A stretch of DNA of 39,517 nt. It comes from Streptomyces noursei (GTDB lineage Bacteria > Actinomycetota > Actinomycetes > Streptomycetales > Streptomycetaceae). The stretch covers positions 95,031 through 134,547 of the forward strand of contig NZ_LWBU01000053.1 of assembly GCF_001646665.1 (NCBI RefSeq), read 5' to 3'. The notes beneath the pieces were generated by a model, which was not told where the DNA came from, searched no databases, and worked only from the letters and a program-made list of their open reading frames with translations. Both the position numbers and the translations under genes were made by a program. Of this stretch, positions 10,630 through 22,463 are shown piece after piece. Position 1 is the first letter of the stretch, and every line of letters starts with the position of its first letter.

Positions 10630-11524
10630 GACTCCCCCTGTGCGTCCGGCACGACCATCGTGCCGATGCCCTCGTCGGTGAAGATCTCCAGAAGGATGGA
10701 GTGCTGCACGCGCCCGTCGATCACGCGCGCGGTGGTGACGCCGTTGCGTACGGCGTGCAGGCAGCCCTCCATCTTGGGCACCATGCCGCTGGACAGCTCG
10801 GGCAGCAGCTTCTCCAGCTCGCCGGCGGTGAGCCGGCTGATGACCTCGTCGCTGTGGGGCCAGTCCTCGTAGAGGCCCTCGACGTCGGTCAGGACCATCA
10901 GGGTCTCGGCACCCAGCGCCGCAGCGAGTGCCGCAGCCGCCGTATCAGCATTGACGTTGTAGACATGTCCGTCGTCCTCGGAACGGGCGATCGAGGACAC
11001 GACCGGGATGCGGCCGTTGTCCAGCAGTGCCTCGATGGCACCGGTGTCGATCCGGGTGATCTCACCGACGCGGCCGATGTCGACGAGTTCGCCCTCGATC
11101 CGCGGCCGGTGCTTGGTGGCGGTGATGGTGTGGGCGTCCTCGCCGGTCATGCCGACCGCGAAGGGCCCGTGCTGGTTGAGCAGCCCCACGAGCTCGCGCT
11201 GCACCTGCCCGGCGAGGACCATCCGTACGACGTCCATCGCCTCGGGCGTGGTGACGCGCAGGCCCGCCTTGAACTCGCTGACCAGGCCGTGCTTGTCCAG
11301 CTGGGCGCTGATCTGCGGGCCGCCGCCGTGCACGACGACCGGCCGCAGGCCGGCGTGGCGCAGGAAGACGACGTCCTGGGCGAAGGCCGCCTTCAGCTCG
11401 TCGTCGACCATGGCGTTGCCGCCGAACTTGATGACGACGGTCTTGCCGTGGTGGCGCGTCAGCCAGGGCAGCGCCTCGATGAGGATCTGCGCCTTGGGCA
11501 GGGCGGTGTGCTTCCGTGTCGTGC

Positions 11525-11528
<4 letters not shown>
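10626..11528 (-). CDS. argB: Acetylglutamate kinase
   Basis: 300 aa; phosphorylates N-acetylglutamate, the usual flux-controlling step when arginine-inhibited. Amino-acid kinase motifs are seen: [10 protein letters not shown] near residue 31, VVHGGGPQI near 65, and [13 protein letters not shown] near 195 for substrate and ATP binding. An N-terminal helix precedes the first strand ([15 protein letters not shown]), the feature of hexameric, arginine-inhibited NAGKs, so feedback inhibition is likely. The ATG at 11528 overlaps the argJ stop by four bases, and its own stop overlaps argD likewise. Confidence 0.97.
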
Positions 11529-13759
<2,231 letters not shown>

Positions 13760-13820
13760 ATTTTCCGGCCGTGCGGGGCCGCTCGCGCGGCCGGGGCGGG
13801 GGCGGGGGCGGCGTGGTTGA

Positions 13821-13839
13821 CCTTGACACGGTGACAAGG
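13821..13839. promoter_or_regulatory. MerR-type dyad upstream of the HEAT/MerR operon
   Basis: CCTTGACACGGTGACAAGG: 9-bp arms around a central G with one mismatch (8 of 9 pairs), containing a TTGACA -35-like hexamer. Dyads of this form between promoter elements are characteristic of MerR-family operators. A convincing -10 is not visible at 17 or 19 bases. It lies 31 bases before the HEAT protein start and the second gene of the operon is itself a MerR protein, so autoregulation is a simple inference. Confidence 0.6.
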
Positions 13840-13869
13840 CGTTCACTGCTCGGCGAGGAGGTGGTCTCG

Positions 13870-14583
13870 ATGACGGCCATGGGACGGGACACGGGCGCGG
13901 GTACGGGTGCGGGTAGGGAGGCGGGCGCGCGCGCGGACGCGGCGCACGCGTGCCGGGGGCTGGAGGACGGGCGCGCGTCGGTGCGGCTGCGGGCCGCTCT
14001 GGCGATGGGGACGGCACCCGATCCGTGCTTCGTCGACAGGCTCGTCGAGCGGTGCGGCGTCGAGCCGGAGTTCTTCGTCCGCGACATGCTGACCTGGGCG
14101 CTGACCCGCCACCCGGTCGCCTCGACGCTTCCCGTGCTGGTGCGCGAGGTCCGCTCGGAGCACGCGCAGGCGCGCAGTCAGGCACTGCACACACTGTCCA
14201 AGATCGGGGACCGGCGGGCCTGGCCGGCGATCACACCGGCGCTGCTGCGGGACGCCGACGAGGAGGTGGCGCGGAGTGCCTGGCGGGCCGCGGTCGTGCT
14301 GGTGCCGGAAGACGGCGAGTCCGCCCTGGCCGAGGTGCTGGTGACGCAGCTGGGGCGCGGTGGGCGGGAGACGCGGCTGAGTCTGAGCCGGGCGCTGGTG
14401 GCGCTGGGTGAGGCGATGGTGCCGGCCCTGCGGGCGGCGGCGACGGCCGGCGATCCGGACGTGCGCGCCCACGCGCTCGCCACCCGGCGGCTGCTGCGCG
14501 AGCCGGACACCGGGTTCGCGGCCGCGATCGAGGAGGCCAAGCGCGTCGTGGCTCTCGGCGGGGCCGGGCGGGAGGGACGATAG
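13870..14583 (+). CDS. HEAT-repeat protein of unknown function
   Basis: 237 aa. A Gly/Ala/Arg-rich N-terminal 30 residues are followed by helical HEAT-type repeats: LEDGRASVRLRAALAMG, then FFVRDMLTWALTRHP, HAQARSQALHTLSKIGD, DEEVARSAWRAAVVL, and DPDVRAHALATRRLL. Such superhelical repeats bind proteins; no catalytic motif is seen. ATG at 13870 has GAGGAGG eight bases upstream; a second ATG nine bases on is possible. It forms an operon with the MerR-HEAT regulator three bases downstream, and the two share the same type of repeat. I infer that they interact or arose by duplication. Function unknown. Confidence 0.75.
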   Translation: MTAMGRDTGAGTGAGREAGARADAAHACRGLEDGRASVRLRAALAMGTAPDPCFVDRLVERCGVEPEFFVRDMLTWALTRHPVASTLPVLVREVRSEHAQARSQALHTLSKIGDRRAWPAITPALLRDADEEVARSAWRAAVVLVPEDGESALAEVLVTQLGRGGRETRLSLSRALVALGEAMVPALRAAATAGDPDVRAHALATRRLLREPDTGFAAAIEEAKRVVALGGAGREGR

Positions 14584-14586
14584 GGC

Positions 14587-15591
14587 GTGTTGATCGGTGA
14601 GGTGGCACGGCGGTCCGGGGTCAGCGCCCGCATGCTCCGCCATTACGAGTCGCTCGGCCTGGTGCGGCCCTCGGGCCGCACGGGATCCGGCTACCGGGAG
14701 TACTCCGGCGAGGACATCCGGCGGATCTTCCACATCGAGAGCCTGCGGTCGCTGGGGCTGTCGCTGCGCGAGATCGGGCGCGCGCTCGACGATCCCGGGT
14801 TCACCCCCTCCGCGCTCGTCGGCGACCTCGTCCGCCGGACGCGCGAACGCATCGCGGCCGAGACCGAGTTGCTCACCCGGCTGCGCCGGATCGATGCCGC
14901 GGACCCGGCGGGCTGGGAGGACGTCCTCCAGGCCGTCGCGCTCCTCCAGGGGCTGGGCTCGCAGAGCGCGGGTGCGCGGCAGCGGGCGACCCTCGCCGCG
15001 GCCGGGGAGGATCCGGTGCCGGTGGAGGCCCTGGTCGAGGCGGCGCTGGGCGAGGCGGAGCCGAACGTCGCGGGAGCGCTGCGGTGGGCGCTGGCGCGCT
15101 CGGGCGGCGACGGCCCGGCGCTGCTGGCGCGCGGCCTCGCCTCCCCGGAGGCGGCGGTGCGCGGACGCGCGGTGCTGGCCCTCGCCGAAATGCCCGGCGC
15201 CGAGTCCACCGCGCATCTGCGGGACGCTCTGGCGGACCCCGATGCCGCGGTCCGCGGGTACGCGGCCCTGGCGCTCGGGACGCGTGGCGTGGCGGAGGCG
15301 GTCCCGACGCTGGTCGACATGGTGGTGGCGGGCAGGAACGACACGGACGCGGCCGACGCGCTGGGCGTGCTGGCGGCCGACCCGGCGGCGGCGGAGCGGA
15401 TCACGACCGGGCTCGTCGACCGCCTGGCGCACGCCGCCACGCCGGCGGCCGCGCGCGGCCGGCTGACCCAGGCGCTGGCGGACGTCCCGGGGCGGGCGGC
15501 GTCGCGGGCCCTCGCGGAGCTGGCGCACGACGAGGACCGGGCGGTCGCGCTGACCGCCGCGTACCTCCTGCGCCTGCGCGCGGCACGGTGA
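14587..15591 (+). CDS. MerR family regulator fused to a HEAT-repeat domain
   Basis: 334 aa starting at GTG, three bases after the HEAT gene stop. Residues 1-70 are a canonical MerR winged helix: [20 protein letters not shown] and [24 protein letters not shown] dimerisation helix follows to about 110 ([11 protein letters not shown]). Instead of a small drug-binding C-terminus it has 200 residues of HEAT repeats, for example [48 protein letters not shown]. There are no clustered cysteines as in metal-sensing MerRs, so the signal may be a protein or large ligand. A MerR dyad precedes the operon. Confidence 0.85.
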   Translation: MLIGEVARRSGVSARMLRHYESLGLVRPSGRTGSGYREYSGEDIRRIFHIESLRSLGLSLREIGRALDDPGFTPSALVGDLVRRTRERIAAETELLTRLRRIDAADPAGWEDVLQAVALLQGLGSQSAGARQRATLAAAGEDPVPVEALVEAALGEAEPNVAGALRWALARSGGDGPALLARGLASPEAAVRGRAVLALAEMPGAESTAHLRDALADPDAAVRGYAALALGTRGVAEAVPTLVDMVVAGRNDTDAADALGVLAADPAAAERITTGLVDRLAHAATPAAARGRLTQALADVPGRAASRALAELAHDEDRAVALTAAYLLRLRAAR

Positions 15592-15601
15592 CGCTTCCTC
15601 C

Positions 15602-15671
15602 CCGCGGCCGCCCCCTTCGGCCCCCGCCCCGTCCGGTGGCGGGGGCGGGTACCTGGCCGGGGCGGCCGCGG
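15602..15671. terminator. Nested bidirectional hairpin terminator
   Basis: Perfect 13-bp outer arms (CCGCGGCCGCCCC at 15602-15614 and its complement at 15659-15671) enclose a perfect 9-bp inner stem (GCCCCCGCC at 15620-15628 with GGCGGGGGC at 15638-15646). It lies between the convergent MerR-HEAT gene and the uvrA-like gene. The remaining 60 bases up to 15732 are GC-rich and carry nothing else recognisable. Confidence 0.75.
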
Positions 15672-15732
15672 CCCGTTCGTCAGGATCCGCGGCCGCCCGG
15701 GTCGCCCCGCCCCCGGGTGTGGGAGGGCGGTG

Positions 15733-18138
<2,406 letters not shown>

Positions 18139-18199
18139 CGTGTCTCCATCTGTCGGACGGGGCCGCCTGCGCGGTCCCCCCTCGGCCTCGCGTGGCTCG

Positions 18200-18205
18200 A
18201 TTATC
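18200..18205 (-). promoter_or_regulatory. Candidate -10 of the uvrA-like gene
   Basis: GATAAT on the minus strand (ATTATC on plus), about 60 bases before the ATG, in an otherwise GC-rich region. The -35 around 18223-18228 is weak. A start near 18193 gives a leader of about 55 bases. The tandem repeat array begins about 55 bases further upstream. Confidence 0.4.
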
Positions 18206-18259
18206 CGACCGGTGCGGGTCCGGGCGTCCGATTTTCCGCGGCACCGTCGGCGCGGCACT

Positions 18260-18414
18260 GCGGTGCCGCACAGCGGTGCCGCACAGCGGTGCCGCACAGC
18301 GGTGCCGCACAGCGGTGCCGCACAGCGGTGCCGCACAGCGGTGCCGCACAGCGGTGCCGCACAGCGGTGCCGCACAGCGGTGCCGCACAGCGGTGCCGCA
18401 CAGCGGTGCCGCAC
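18260..18414. repeat. 13-bp tandem repeat array (about 12 copies)
   Basis: The unit GCGGTGCCGCACA is repeated head to tail with no mismatch: eleven full units begin at 18260 plus a twelfth lacking only its last base. Each unit has a small dyad GCGG-TG-CCGC. The left edge forms a 7-bp inverted repeat with flanking sequence (GCGGCAC at 18252-18258 and GTGCCGC at 18263-18269). Because 13 is not a multiple of three, all frames stay open and encode the same 13-residue repeat, so open frames here are not evidence of genes. It lies between the 3' end of the VOC gene and the promoter of the uvrA-like gene. There are no spacers, so it is not CRISPR. Confidence 0.97.
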
Positions 18415-18462
18415 CAGGCTGTGGCCGCGCCGGGACCGGGGTCCCGGTGCGGCGGGCGGTCG

Positions 18463-18879
18463 CTACTGCTTGCGGGGCTGGTTGAAGCGGAGCATGTTGC
18501 CCGCCGGGTCGCGGAAGGCGCAGTCGCGCACGCCGTACGGCTGGTCCATCGGCTCCTGGAGCACGTCCCCGCCCGCTGCGAGGATGCGTTCGAAGGTGGC
18601 GTCGACGTCGTCGGTCGTGAAGATCACGCCGCGCAGCATGCCCTTGGCCAGCAGTTCCGCCATCGCCTGCCGGTCGGCCGGCGAGGCGTTGGGGTCGGCG
18701 AGCGGCGGTTCGAGGACGATCTCCACGTCCGGCTGGGCGGGCGACCCGACGGTCACCCAGCGCATGCCCTCGAACCCGACGTCGTTGCGCACCTCCAGGC
18801 CGAGGACGTCGCGGTAGAAGGTGAGGGCCTTGTCGTGGTCGTCGACGGCGATGAAGCACTGTGCGAGCTTGATGTCCAT
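18463..18879 (-). CDS. VOC (glyoxalase/bleomycin-resistance) family protein
   Basis: 138 aa with the two beta-alpha-beta-beta-beta modules of the vicinal oxygen chelate fold: IKLAQCFIAVDDHDKALTFY and DVLGLEVRNDVGF at the N-terminus, then RGVIFTTDDVDATFERILAAG, YGVRDCAFRDPAGNMLRF at the C-terminus. These proteins are dioxygenases, lyases or drug-binding proteins; the particular activity cannot be told. The gene starts ten bases after the AraC regulator stop on the same strand, the common regulator-VOC pairing in actinobacteria, so it is probably in one operon. The 3' end faces the tandem repeat array. Confidence 0.85.
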   Translation of the reverse strand: MDIKLAQCFIAVDDHDKALTFYRDVLGLEVRNDVGFEGMRWVTVGSPAQPDVEIVLEPPLADPNASPADRQAMAELLAKGMLRGVIFTTDDVDATFERILAAGGDVLQEPMDQPYGVRDCAFRDPAGNMLRFNQPRKQ

Positions 18880-18889
18880 GCCCCCGACG

Positions 18890-19309
18890 CTACGAGGCGG
18901 CGGGGGATCCCGCTTCTCCGATCCTGACCGGTCTCGTGTAGATCTTGGCGACGCACGCGGGGATCGCCGCTCCGGCGTCGTGGCGGCGGGCGCGGTAGGC
19001 GCTGGGGCTCTCGCCGACGAGCTGGGAGAAGCGTGAGCTGAACGACCCCAGCGAGGTGCACCCGACCGCGAAGCAGACCTCGGTGACGCTCATGTCGCCG
19101 CGCCGCAGCAGGGCCTTGGCCCGCTCGACGCGGCGGGTCATCAGGTAGCTGTAGGGCGTCTCCCCGAAGGCCGCGCGGAAGCTGCGGGAGAAGTGCCCCG
19201 GCGACATGAGGGCGACCCGCGCCAGCGCGGGCACGTCCAGCGGCCGCGCGTAGTCGCGGTCCATCACGTCCCGGGCGCGGCGCAGCCGTACCAGGTCCTC
19301 CAGGGTCAT
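18890..19309 (-). CDS. AraC family regulator (DNA-binding domain only)
   Basis: 139 aa, consisting almost entirely of the two AraC helix-turn-helix motifs: LDVPALARVALMSPGHFSRSF (residues about 24-44, followed by RAAFGETPYSYL) and MSVTEVCFAVGCTSLGSFSS near 70-90 with the FSQLVGESPSAYR signature. No sensor domain precedes it, so it is of the short MarA/SoxS-like build, and a C-terminal 30-residue tail is of unknown role. I take ATG at 19309; an in-frame start at 19357 would add an unconvincing Pro-rich stretch. It is upstream of, and likely controls, the VOC gene. Confidence 0.83.
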   Translation of the reverse strand: MTLEDLVRLRRARDVMDRDYARPLDVPALARVALMSPGHFSRSFRAAFGETPYSYLMTRRVERAKALLRRGDMSVTEVCFAVGCTSLGSFSSRFSQLVGESPSAYRARRHDAGAAIPACVAKIYTRPVRIGEAGSPAAS

Positions 19310-19352
19310 GTGCCCAGCATCCCACGGTGCCGGGGGCCGCCCCGCGGGCCGT

Positions 19353-19581
19353 ACCACGCCGATGACCGGCCACCTCTTCGGGGCGGCGGGGCGGTGGGGG
19401 CGCTCGCCGCGGTCCTCGCGGTCCGGGACGGGGTCGTGCCGGCCACCCGGAACCTCGACGTCCTGGACCCGGAGGTGAAGCCGGACGTGGTGGCGGGCGC
19501 GCCCCGGCGGGGGCGCTGACGGCGGCGCCGACGAACTCGTTCGGGTTCGGCGGCCACGACGCCTCGCTGGTGTTCACCCGT
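19353..19581 (+). pseudogene. Relic of a beta-ketoacyl-ACP synthase (FabF/KAS II type) C-terminus
   Basis: Three reading frames in succession spell the C-terminal end of a ketoacyl synthase. Frame one from 19353 gives TTPMTGHLFGAAG, matching the STK.MTGHLLGAAG block with the catalytic His. A shift near 19390 then gives VGALAAVLAVRDGVVPATRN, continuing LDVLDPEVKPDVVAGAPRRGR to a TGA at 19517. A second shift gives LTAAPTNSFGFGGHDASLVF, the NSFGFGG block that closes the enzyme. The conserved Lys of STK is replaced. At least two frameshifts and no N-terminal two thirds (no Cys domain) mean it cannot be functional. It fills the intergenic space between the AraC gene and the cupin gene. Confidence 0.85.
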
Positions 19582-19645
19582 TGGGGAGACCGCCCGACCG
19601 GTAGTATCCGCTGCTTCGACCACGTGGCGCGACGCAGGAGGAAAG

Positions 19646-20251
19646 GTGACGGCGAACCCGGTGGCCGGTGTGCTCGCCCGCATGCCGGAGGTGACGCGGG
19701 ACGTGCCCGCCGACCGGAGCGGTGCCCTGTGGCGGCTCGCCGAGGACGGCCGTCAACTGGACGCCAACGTCGTGCGCCTGGCCGCCGGCACCCGGGTCGC
19801 CGTGCACGTCGAGCCGGACCTGGACGTGCTGCTGTACGTCGTGGAAGGCACCGGGCGGCTCGACACGGCCGAGGGCGGACAGCCCGTGGAGGCGGGGTGC
19901 CTGGTGTGGCTGCCGCACGGCTCGCGGCGCGGCATGGCGGCGGGGCCGGAGGGGCTGGCGTACCTGACGGTGCACCGCCGCCGCCCGGGGCTGTCCATCG
20001 GTACGGCGTCCGCCCGTGCCGGCACGGCGCGTACCGGTACGGCGGATGCCGGTACGGCGCGGGCCGGGGCGGTTCCGCCGGGCGCCGCCGCCCCGGAAGC
20101 CGACGCCGCACGTGAGGCCGGCGGGGAGCGGGAGGGCGGCGAGGCCGCCTGCCTGCTGGACCGGGTGTGCCCCGAGTGCGGCCGGCTCGCGCCCGCCGAG
20201 TCCGGCGTCCGCTTCTGCGGGCGGTGCGGATCACGGCTGCCGGCCGGCTGA
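19646..20251 (+). CDS. Cupin-domain protein with C-terminal zinc ribbon
   Basis: 201 aa starting at GTG with AGGAGG five bases upstream. Residues about 20-110 form a single cupin barrel: GTRVAVHVEPDLDVLLYVVEGTG, then GCLVWLPHGSRRGM; only some of the usual His metal ligands remain, so catalysis is doubtful and small-molecule binding more likely. Residues 115-160 are a low-complexity Gly-Thr-Ala linker with imperfect repeats (GTAR.GTADAGTARAG). The C-terminus has two Cys pairs, CPEC and CGRC, 20 residues apart, a zinc ribbon. A TAGTAT -10-like hexamer is at 19602-19607. Convergent with the methyltransferase gene. Role unknown. Confidence 0.75.
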   Translation: MTANPVAGVLARMPEVTRDVPADRSGALWRLAEDGRQLDANVVRLAAGTRVAVHVEPDLDVLLYVVEGTGRLDTAEGGQPVEAGCLVWLPHGSRRGMAAGPEGLAYLTVHRRRPGLSIGTASARAGTARTGTADAGTARAGAVPPGAAAPEADAAREAGGEREGGEAACLLDRVCPECGRLAPAESGVRFCGRCGSRLPAG

Positions 20252-20267
20252 GGCGGTCGTACCACCG

Positions 20268-20283
20268 GGCCGGCCCGCCGGCC
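20268..20283. terminator. Short GC hairpin between convergent genes
   Basis: GGCCGGC (20268-20274), CC, GCCGGCC (20277-20283): perfect 7-bp arms with a two-base gap, between the cupin and methyltransferase stop codons. Likely a weak bidirectional terminator; the tight loop would open to four or more bases. Confidence 0.4.
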
Positions 20284-20288
20284 GGGGG

Positions 20289-21446
20289 CTACTTCTTCAC
20301 GGCCCGCAGGACGACGAACTTCGGGTCGCTCGCGACGACCTCGGAGTTGCCGAAGACGCGGCGCAGCGTCACGTGATAGCCGAGGTGCCGGTTGCCGACG
20401 ACCCACAGTTCGCCGCCGGCGCGCAGCGCCCTGCGGGCCCCGGAGAACATCCGGCGGGCCGTCAGGTCGGTCGTCGCGTGGTGGCTGTGGAAGGGCGGGT
20501 TGTTGAGGACGAGGTCGACGGAGCCGGCGGGCACGCCGTCGAGTCCGTCCCCCACCAGGAACTCCGCCTCGGCGCCGGGCCCGGCGCCCGCCCGGAACGT
20601 CTCCTCGGCCGACGCCACGGCCTGGTAGGACTCGTCGGCGAACAGCAGCCGGGCGTCCGGGTCGGCCAGCGCCACGGCGAGGCCCACGACGCCATTGCCG
20701 CAGCCGAGGTCGACGACCCGGGAGTCGCCGAGGCCGCGCGGCAGATGCCGGAGGAAGAAGCGGGTGCCGATGTCCAGCCGGTCGGCGCAGAAGATGCCGG
20801 CGTGGTTGACCACGGTCCGGCCGGCGACCGGCCCGGGGGCGTCGGCGGGCAGGGCGTAGCGGTGCGGCCAGGGGCTGCCGGTGCGGGGCAGGCCGGGGTC
20901 CGGGGTACAGAAGATCAGCCGGGCCTTCTTCACGGCCAGGGACGTGTGGGTCGGGCCGAGGATCCGCTCGAAGAGCGCCAGTGTGGAGGTGTGGATCTCC
21001 TTGACCATGCCGGTGCCGGTGACGACCGTCCCGGGGTGCACGGCCGGGGCGAGGCGGTGCAGCTGGTCCTCCAGGAGCGCGAGGCTCTTGGGCACGCGGA
21101 CGAGGAGCGCGTCGACGCGCTCGGGCGGCGTGTCCCGTGTCGTCAGCAGCCGTACGGCGCTCTCGTCGACACCGTTGCGGGCGAGGTTGGCGCGGGTGGC
21201 CTCGCGGGCGAGGTACGAGTCGGTGATCTGGACCACCCGGCCGGGGTGCCGCCGCGCGAGCGAGGTGACCAGGGCGCCCCACCGGTCGCCCAGGACGACC
21301 ACCGTGCCGGTGGCGGGGAGCGGGGACTGTTCCAGGTGGTTCAGCAGGTACTCGTCGGAGGCGTCCCAGGCGCGCAGCCGGTCGCGCGGGTCCTCGGGGA
21401 AGCGGGCGAGGTCGCAGGCGCCCCATGACGTGGTCAGACGGTTCAT
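20289..21446 (-). CDS. RlmG/RsmC-type rRNA guanine-N2 methyltransferase
   Basis: 385 aa with two consecutive Rossmann-like halves, as in RsmC and RlmG. The N-terminal half is a degenerate domain (VVVLGDRWGALVTSLARRHP). The C-terminal half holds the SAM motif VVDLGCGNGVVGLA near 235 and the catalytic NPPFHSHH near 310, the (N/D)PP(F) motif of exocyclic-amine methyltransferases. VVNHAGIFCADRLDIGTRFFL before the SAM motif is the family's linking segment. It therefore probably modifies a guanine in rRNA (m2G), by analogy G1835 of 23S or G1207 of 16S. It starts ATG 21446, convergent with the cupin gene, and its start is 31 bases from the GNAT stop. Confidence 0.8.
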   Translation of the reverse strand: MNRLTTSWGACDLARFPEDPRDRLRAWDASDEYLLNHLEQSPLPATGTVVVLGDRWGALVTSLARRHPGRVVQITDSYLAREATRANLARNGVDESAVRLLTTRDTPPERVDALLVRVPKSLALLEDQLHRLAPAVHPGTVVTGTGMVKEIHTSTLALFERILGPTHTSLAVKKARLIFCTPDPGLPRTGSPWPHRYALPADAPGPVAGRTVVNHAGIFCADRLDIGTRFFLRHLPRGLGDSRVVDLGCGNGVVGLAVALADPDARLLFADESYQAVASAEETFRAGAGPGAEAEFLVGDGLDGVPAGSVDLVLNNPPFHSHHATTDLTARRMFSGARRALRAGGELWVVGNRHLGYHVTLRRVFGNSEVVASDPKFVVLRAVKK

Positions 21447-21477
21447 TGTCCGCCCAGGCTAGCCGGTGGGCGGGGGG

Positions 21478-21915
21478 CTACCGGAACCGGAGCGCCATCC
21501 AGTGCTCCGGCACGTCCAGCGGCTGGAAGCCGGTCTTCTCGTACACGCCGTGGGCGTCGTGGGTGGCGAGGACGATGCGCTTGATGCCGAGGGGGGCGAG
21601 GTGGTCGCGGACCGCCTCGACCAGCGCGGTGCCGAGTCCCTTACCCCGGGCGGGCCGGTCGACGTAGACGTCGCAGAGCCAGGCGAAGGTCGCGTGGTCG
21701 GTGACGACGCGCGCGTAGGCGACCAGTTCGCCGGAAGCGGTGTCGTACGCGCCGAAGTTGAGCGATCCGTCGATGGCGCGGTCCTGCTTGTCGCGGCTGC
21801 GGCCGAGGGCCCAGTACGCGTCGGTCGAGAGCCAGTGGTGGACGCGGGCCCGGTCGAGGCGGGCGGCGTCGGTGGAGATCTCGTACCCGTCCAGGGTCGT
21901 CGTCGTCTCGTCCAT
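21478..21915 (-). CDS. GNAT family N-acetyltransferase
   Basis: 145 aa. The acetyl-CoA site is seen as VYVDRPARGKGLGTALVEAV (R/Q-x-x-G-x-G/A near residues 83-100), preceded by the WLCDVYV strand and followed by LATHDAHGVYEKTGF, the terminal GNAT motif. The N-terminus around YEISTDAARLDRARVHHWLSTDAYWA resembles a widespread group of bacterial GNATs of unknown substrate. ATG at 21915. It lies 31 bases upstream of the methyltransferase on the same strand, so the two may be co-transcribed. Divergent from the DUF1918 gene. Confidence 0.83.
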   Translation of the reverse strand: MDETTTTLDGYEISTDAARLDRARVHHWLSTDAYWALGRSRDKQDRAIDGSLNFGAYDTASGELVAYARVVTDHATFAWLCDVYVDRPARGKGLGTALVEAVRDHLAPLGIKRIVLATHDAHGVYEKTGFQPLDVPEHWMALRFR

Positions 21916-22090
21916 GATCGGACTCTGGCAGGGCGGGGGACCTTTGTCAGTGGTCCGGGACACTTCCGTTGCGTGCTCAACCGACCGGGCACCCGAGCGG
22001 CTTGCTCCGGGTGACGCGGACCACACCCTCGGACGTAGACTCCCCCTACGGAACGACAAACAGGGTAAACCTGTGCGAGGAGGACACTCG

Positions 22091-22282
22091 ATGCACGCGA
22101 CCGTGGGCGACACATTGCTGGTGCACGGCAGGGTCGTCGGCCAGCACGACAGGACCGCCGAGGTCATCGAGGTGCTCGGGCCGGACGGGACACCTCCGTA
22201 CCGCGTCCGCTTCGACGACGGACACGAGACCGTGATGTCCCCGGGCCCCGACAGCGTCGTGCGCCACAAGGAGCCCGGCTAG
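22091..22282 (+). CDS. DUF1918 domain-containing small protein
   Basis: 63 aa, a short SH3-like beta-barrel protein of the DUF1918 family: MHATVGDTLLVHGRVVGQ, AEVIEVLGPDGTPPYRVRFDDGHE, PGPDSVVRH. These are common in actinobacteria; function is unknown. GAGGAGG is placed eight bases before the ATG. Upstream, CAGGGTAAACCTG is a small imperfect dyad at the likely promoter region. Convergent with the glycosidase gene across a strongly structured spacer. Confidence 0.82.
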   Translation: MHATVGDTLLVHGRVVGQHDRTAEVIEVLGPDGTPPYRVRFDDGHETVMSPGPDSVVRHKEPG

Positions 22283-22285
22283 GAA

Positions 22286-22463
22286 GTGTCCGCACAGCAC
22301 CGGCGCCCGCCCGGACGGCGGGGGTCGCGGTGCGCGCGAGCAGGGCGCCGCGGACCACGCGGGACTGTGCGGACACGACCGGGGACCCTCCGTCCGGACC
22401 GGGCCGGTCTCCGGCGCGAGCCGCACACGGGTCCCCGGTCCGGCCGGCTCCGGAAGGCCGGCC
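22286..22463. repeat. Three abutting perfect inverted repeats
   Basis: First: GTGTCCGCACAG (22286-22297) with CTGTGCGGACAC (22365-22376), 12 perfect bp. Second starts at the next base: GACCGGGGACCC (22377-22388) with GGGTCCCCGGTC (22429-22440), 12 perfect bp. Third: GGCCGGC (22442-22448) with GCCGGCC (22457-22463), 7 bp, 8-base loop, ending at the stop codon of the glycosidase. The whole intergenic region between convergent genes is thus paired. The last stem is a plausible terminator; the first two are long-armed with 67- and 40-base loops. No gene is seen inside. Confidence 0.75.

Noticed and set aside
18139..18414. N-terminal extension of the UvrA-like protein through the repeat array, giving a repeated RHRCAAPLCGTAV peptide
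   Set aside because: A stop-free 13-bp repeat keeps every frame open; homology, ribosome site and a GATAAT -10 all place the start at 18138.
18260..18414. CRISPR array
   Set aside because: Units are directly contiguous with no spacers and no cas genes nearby.
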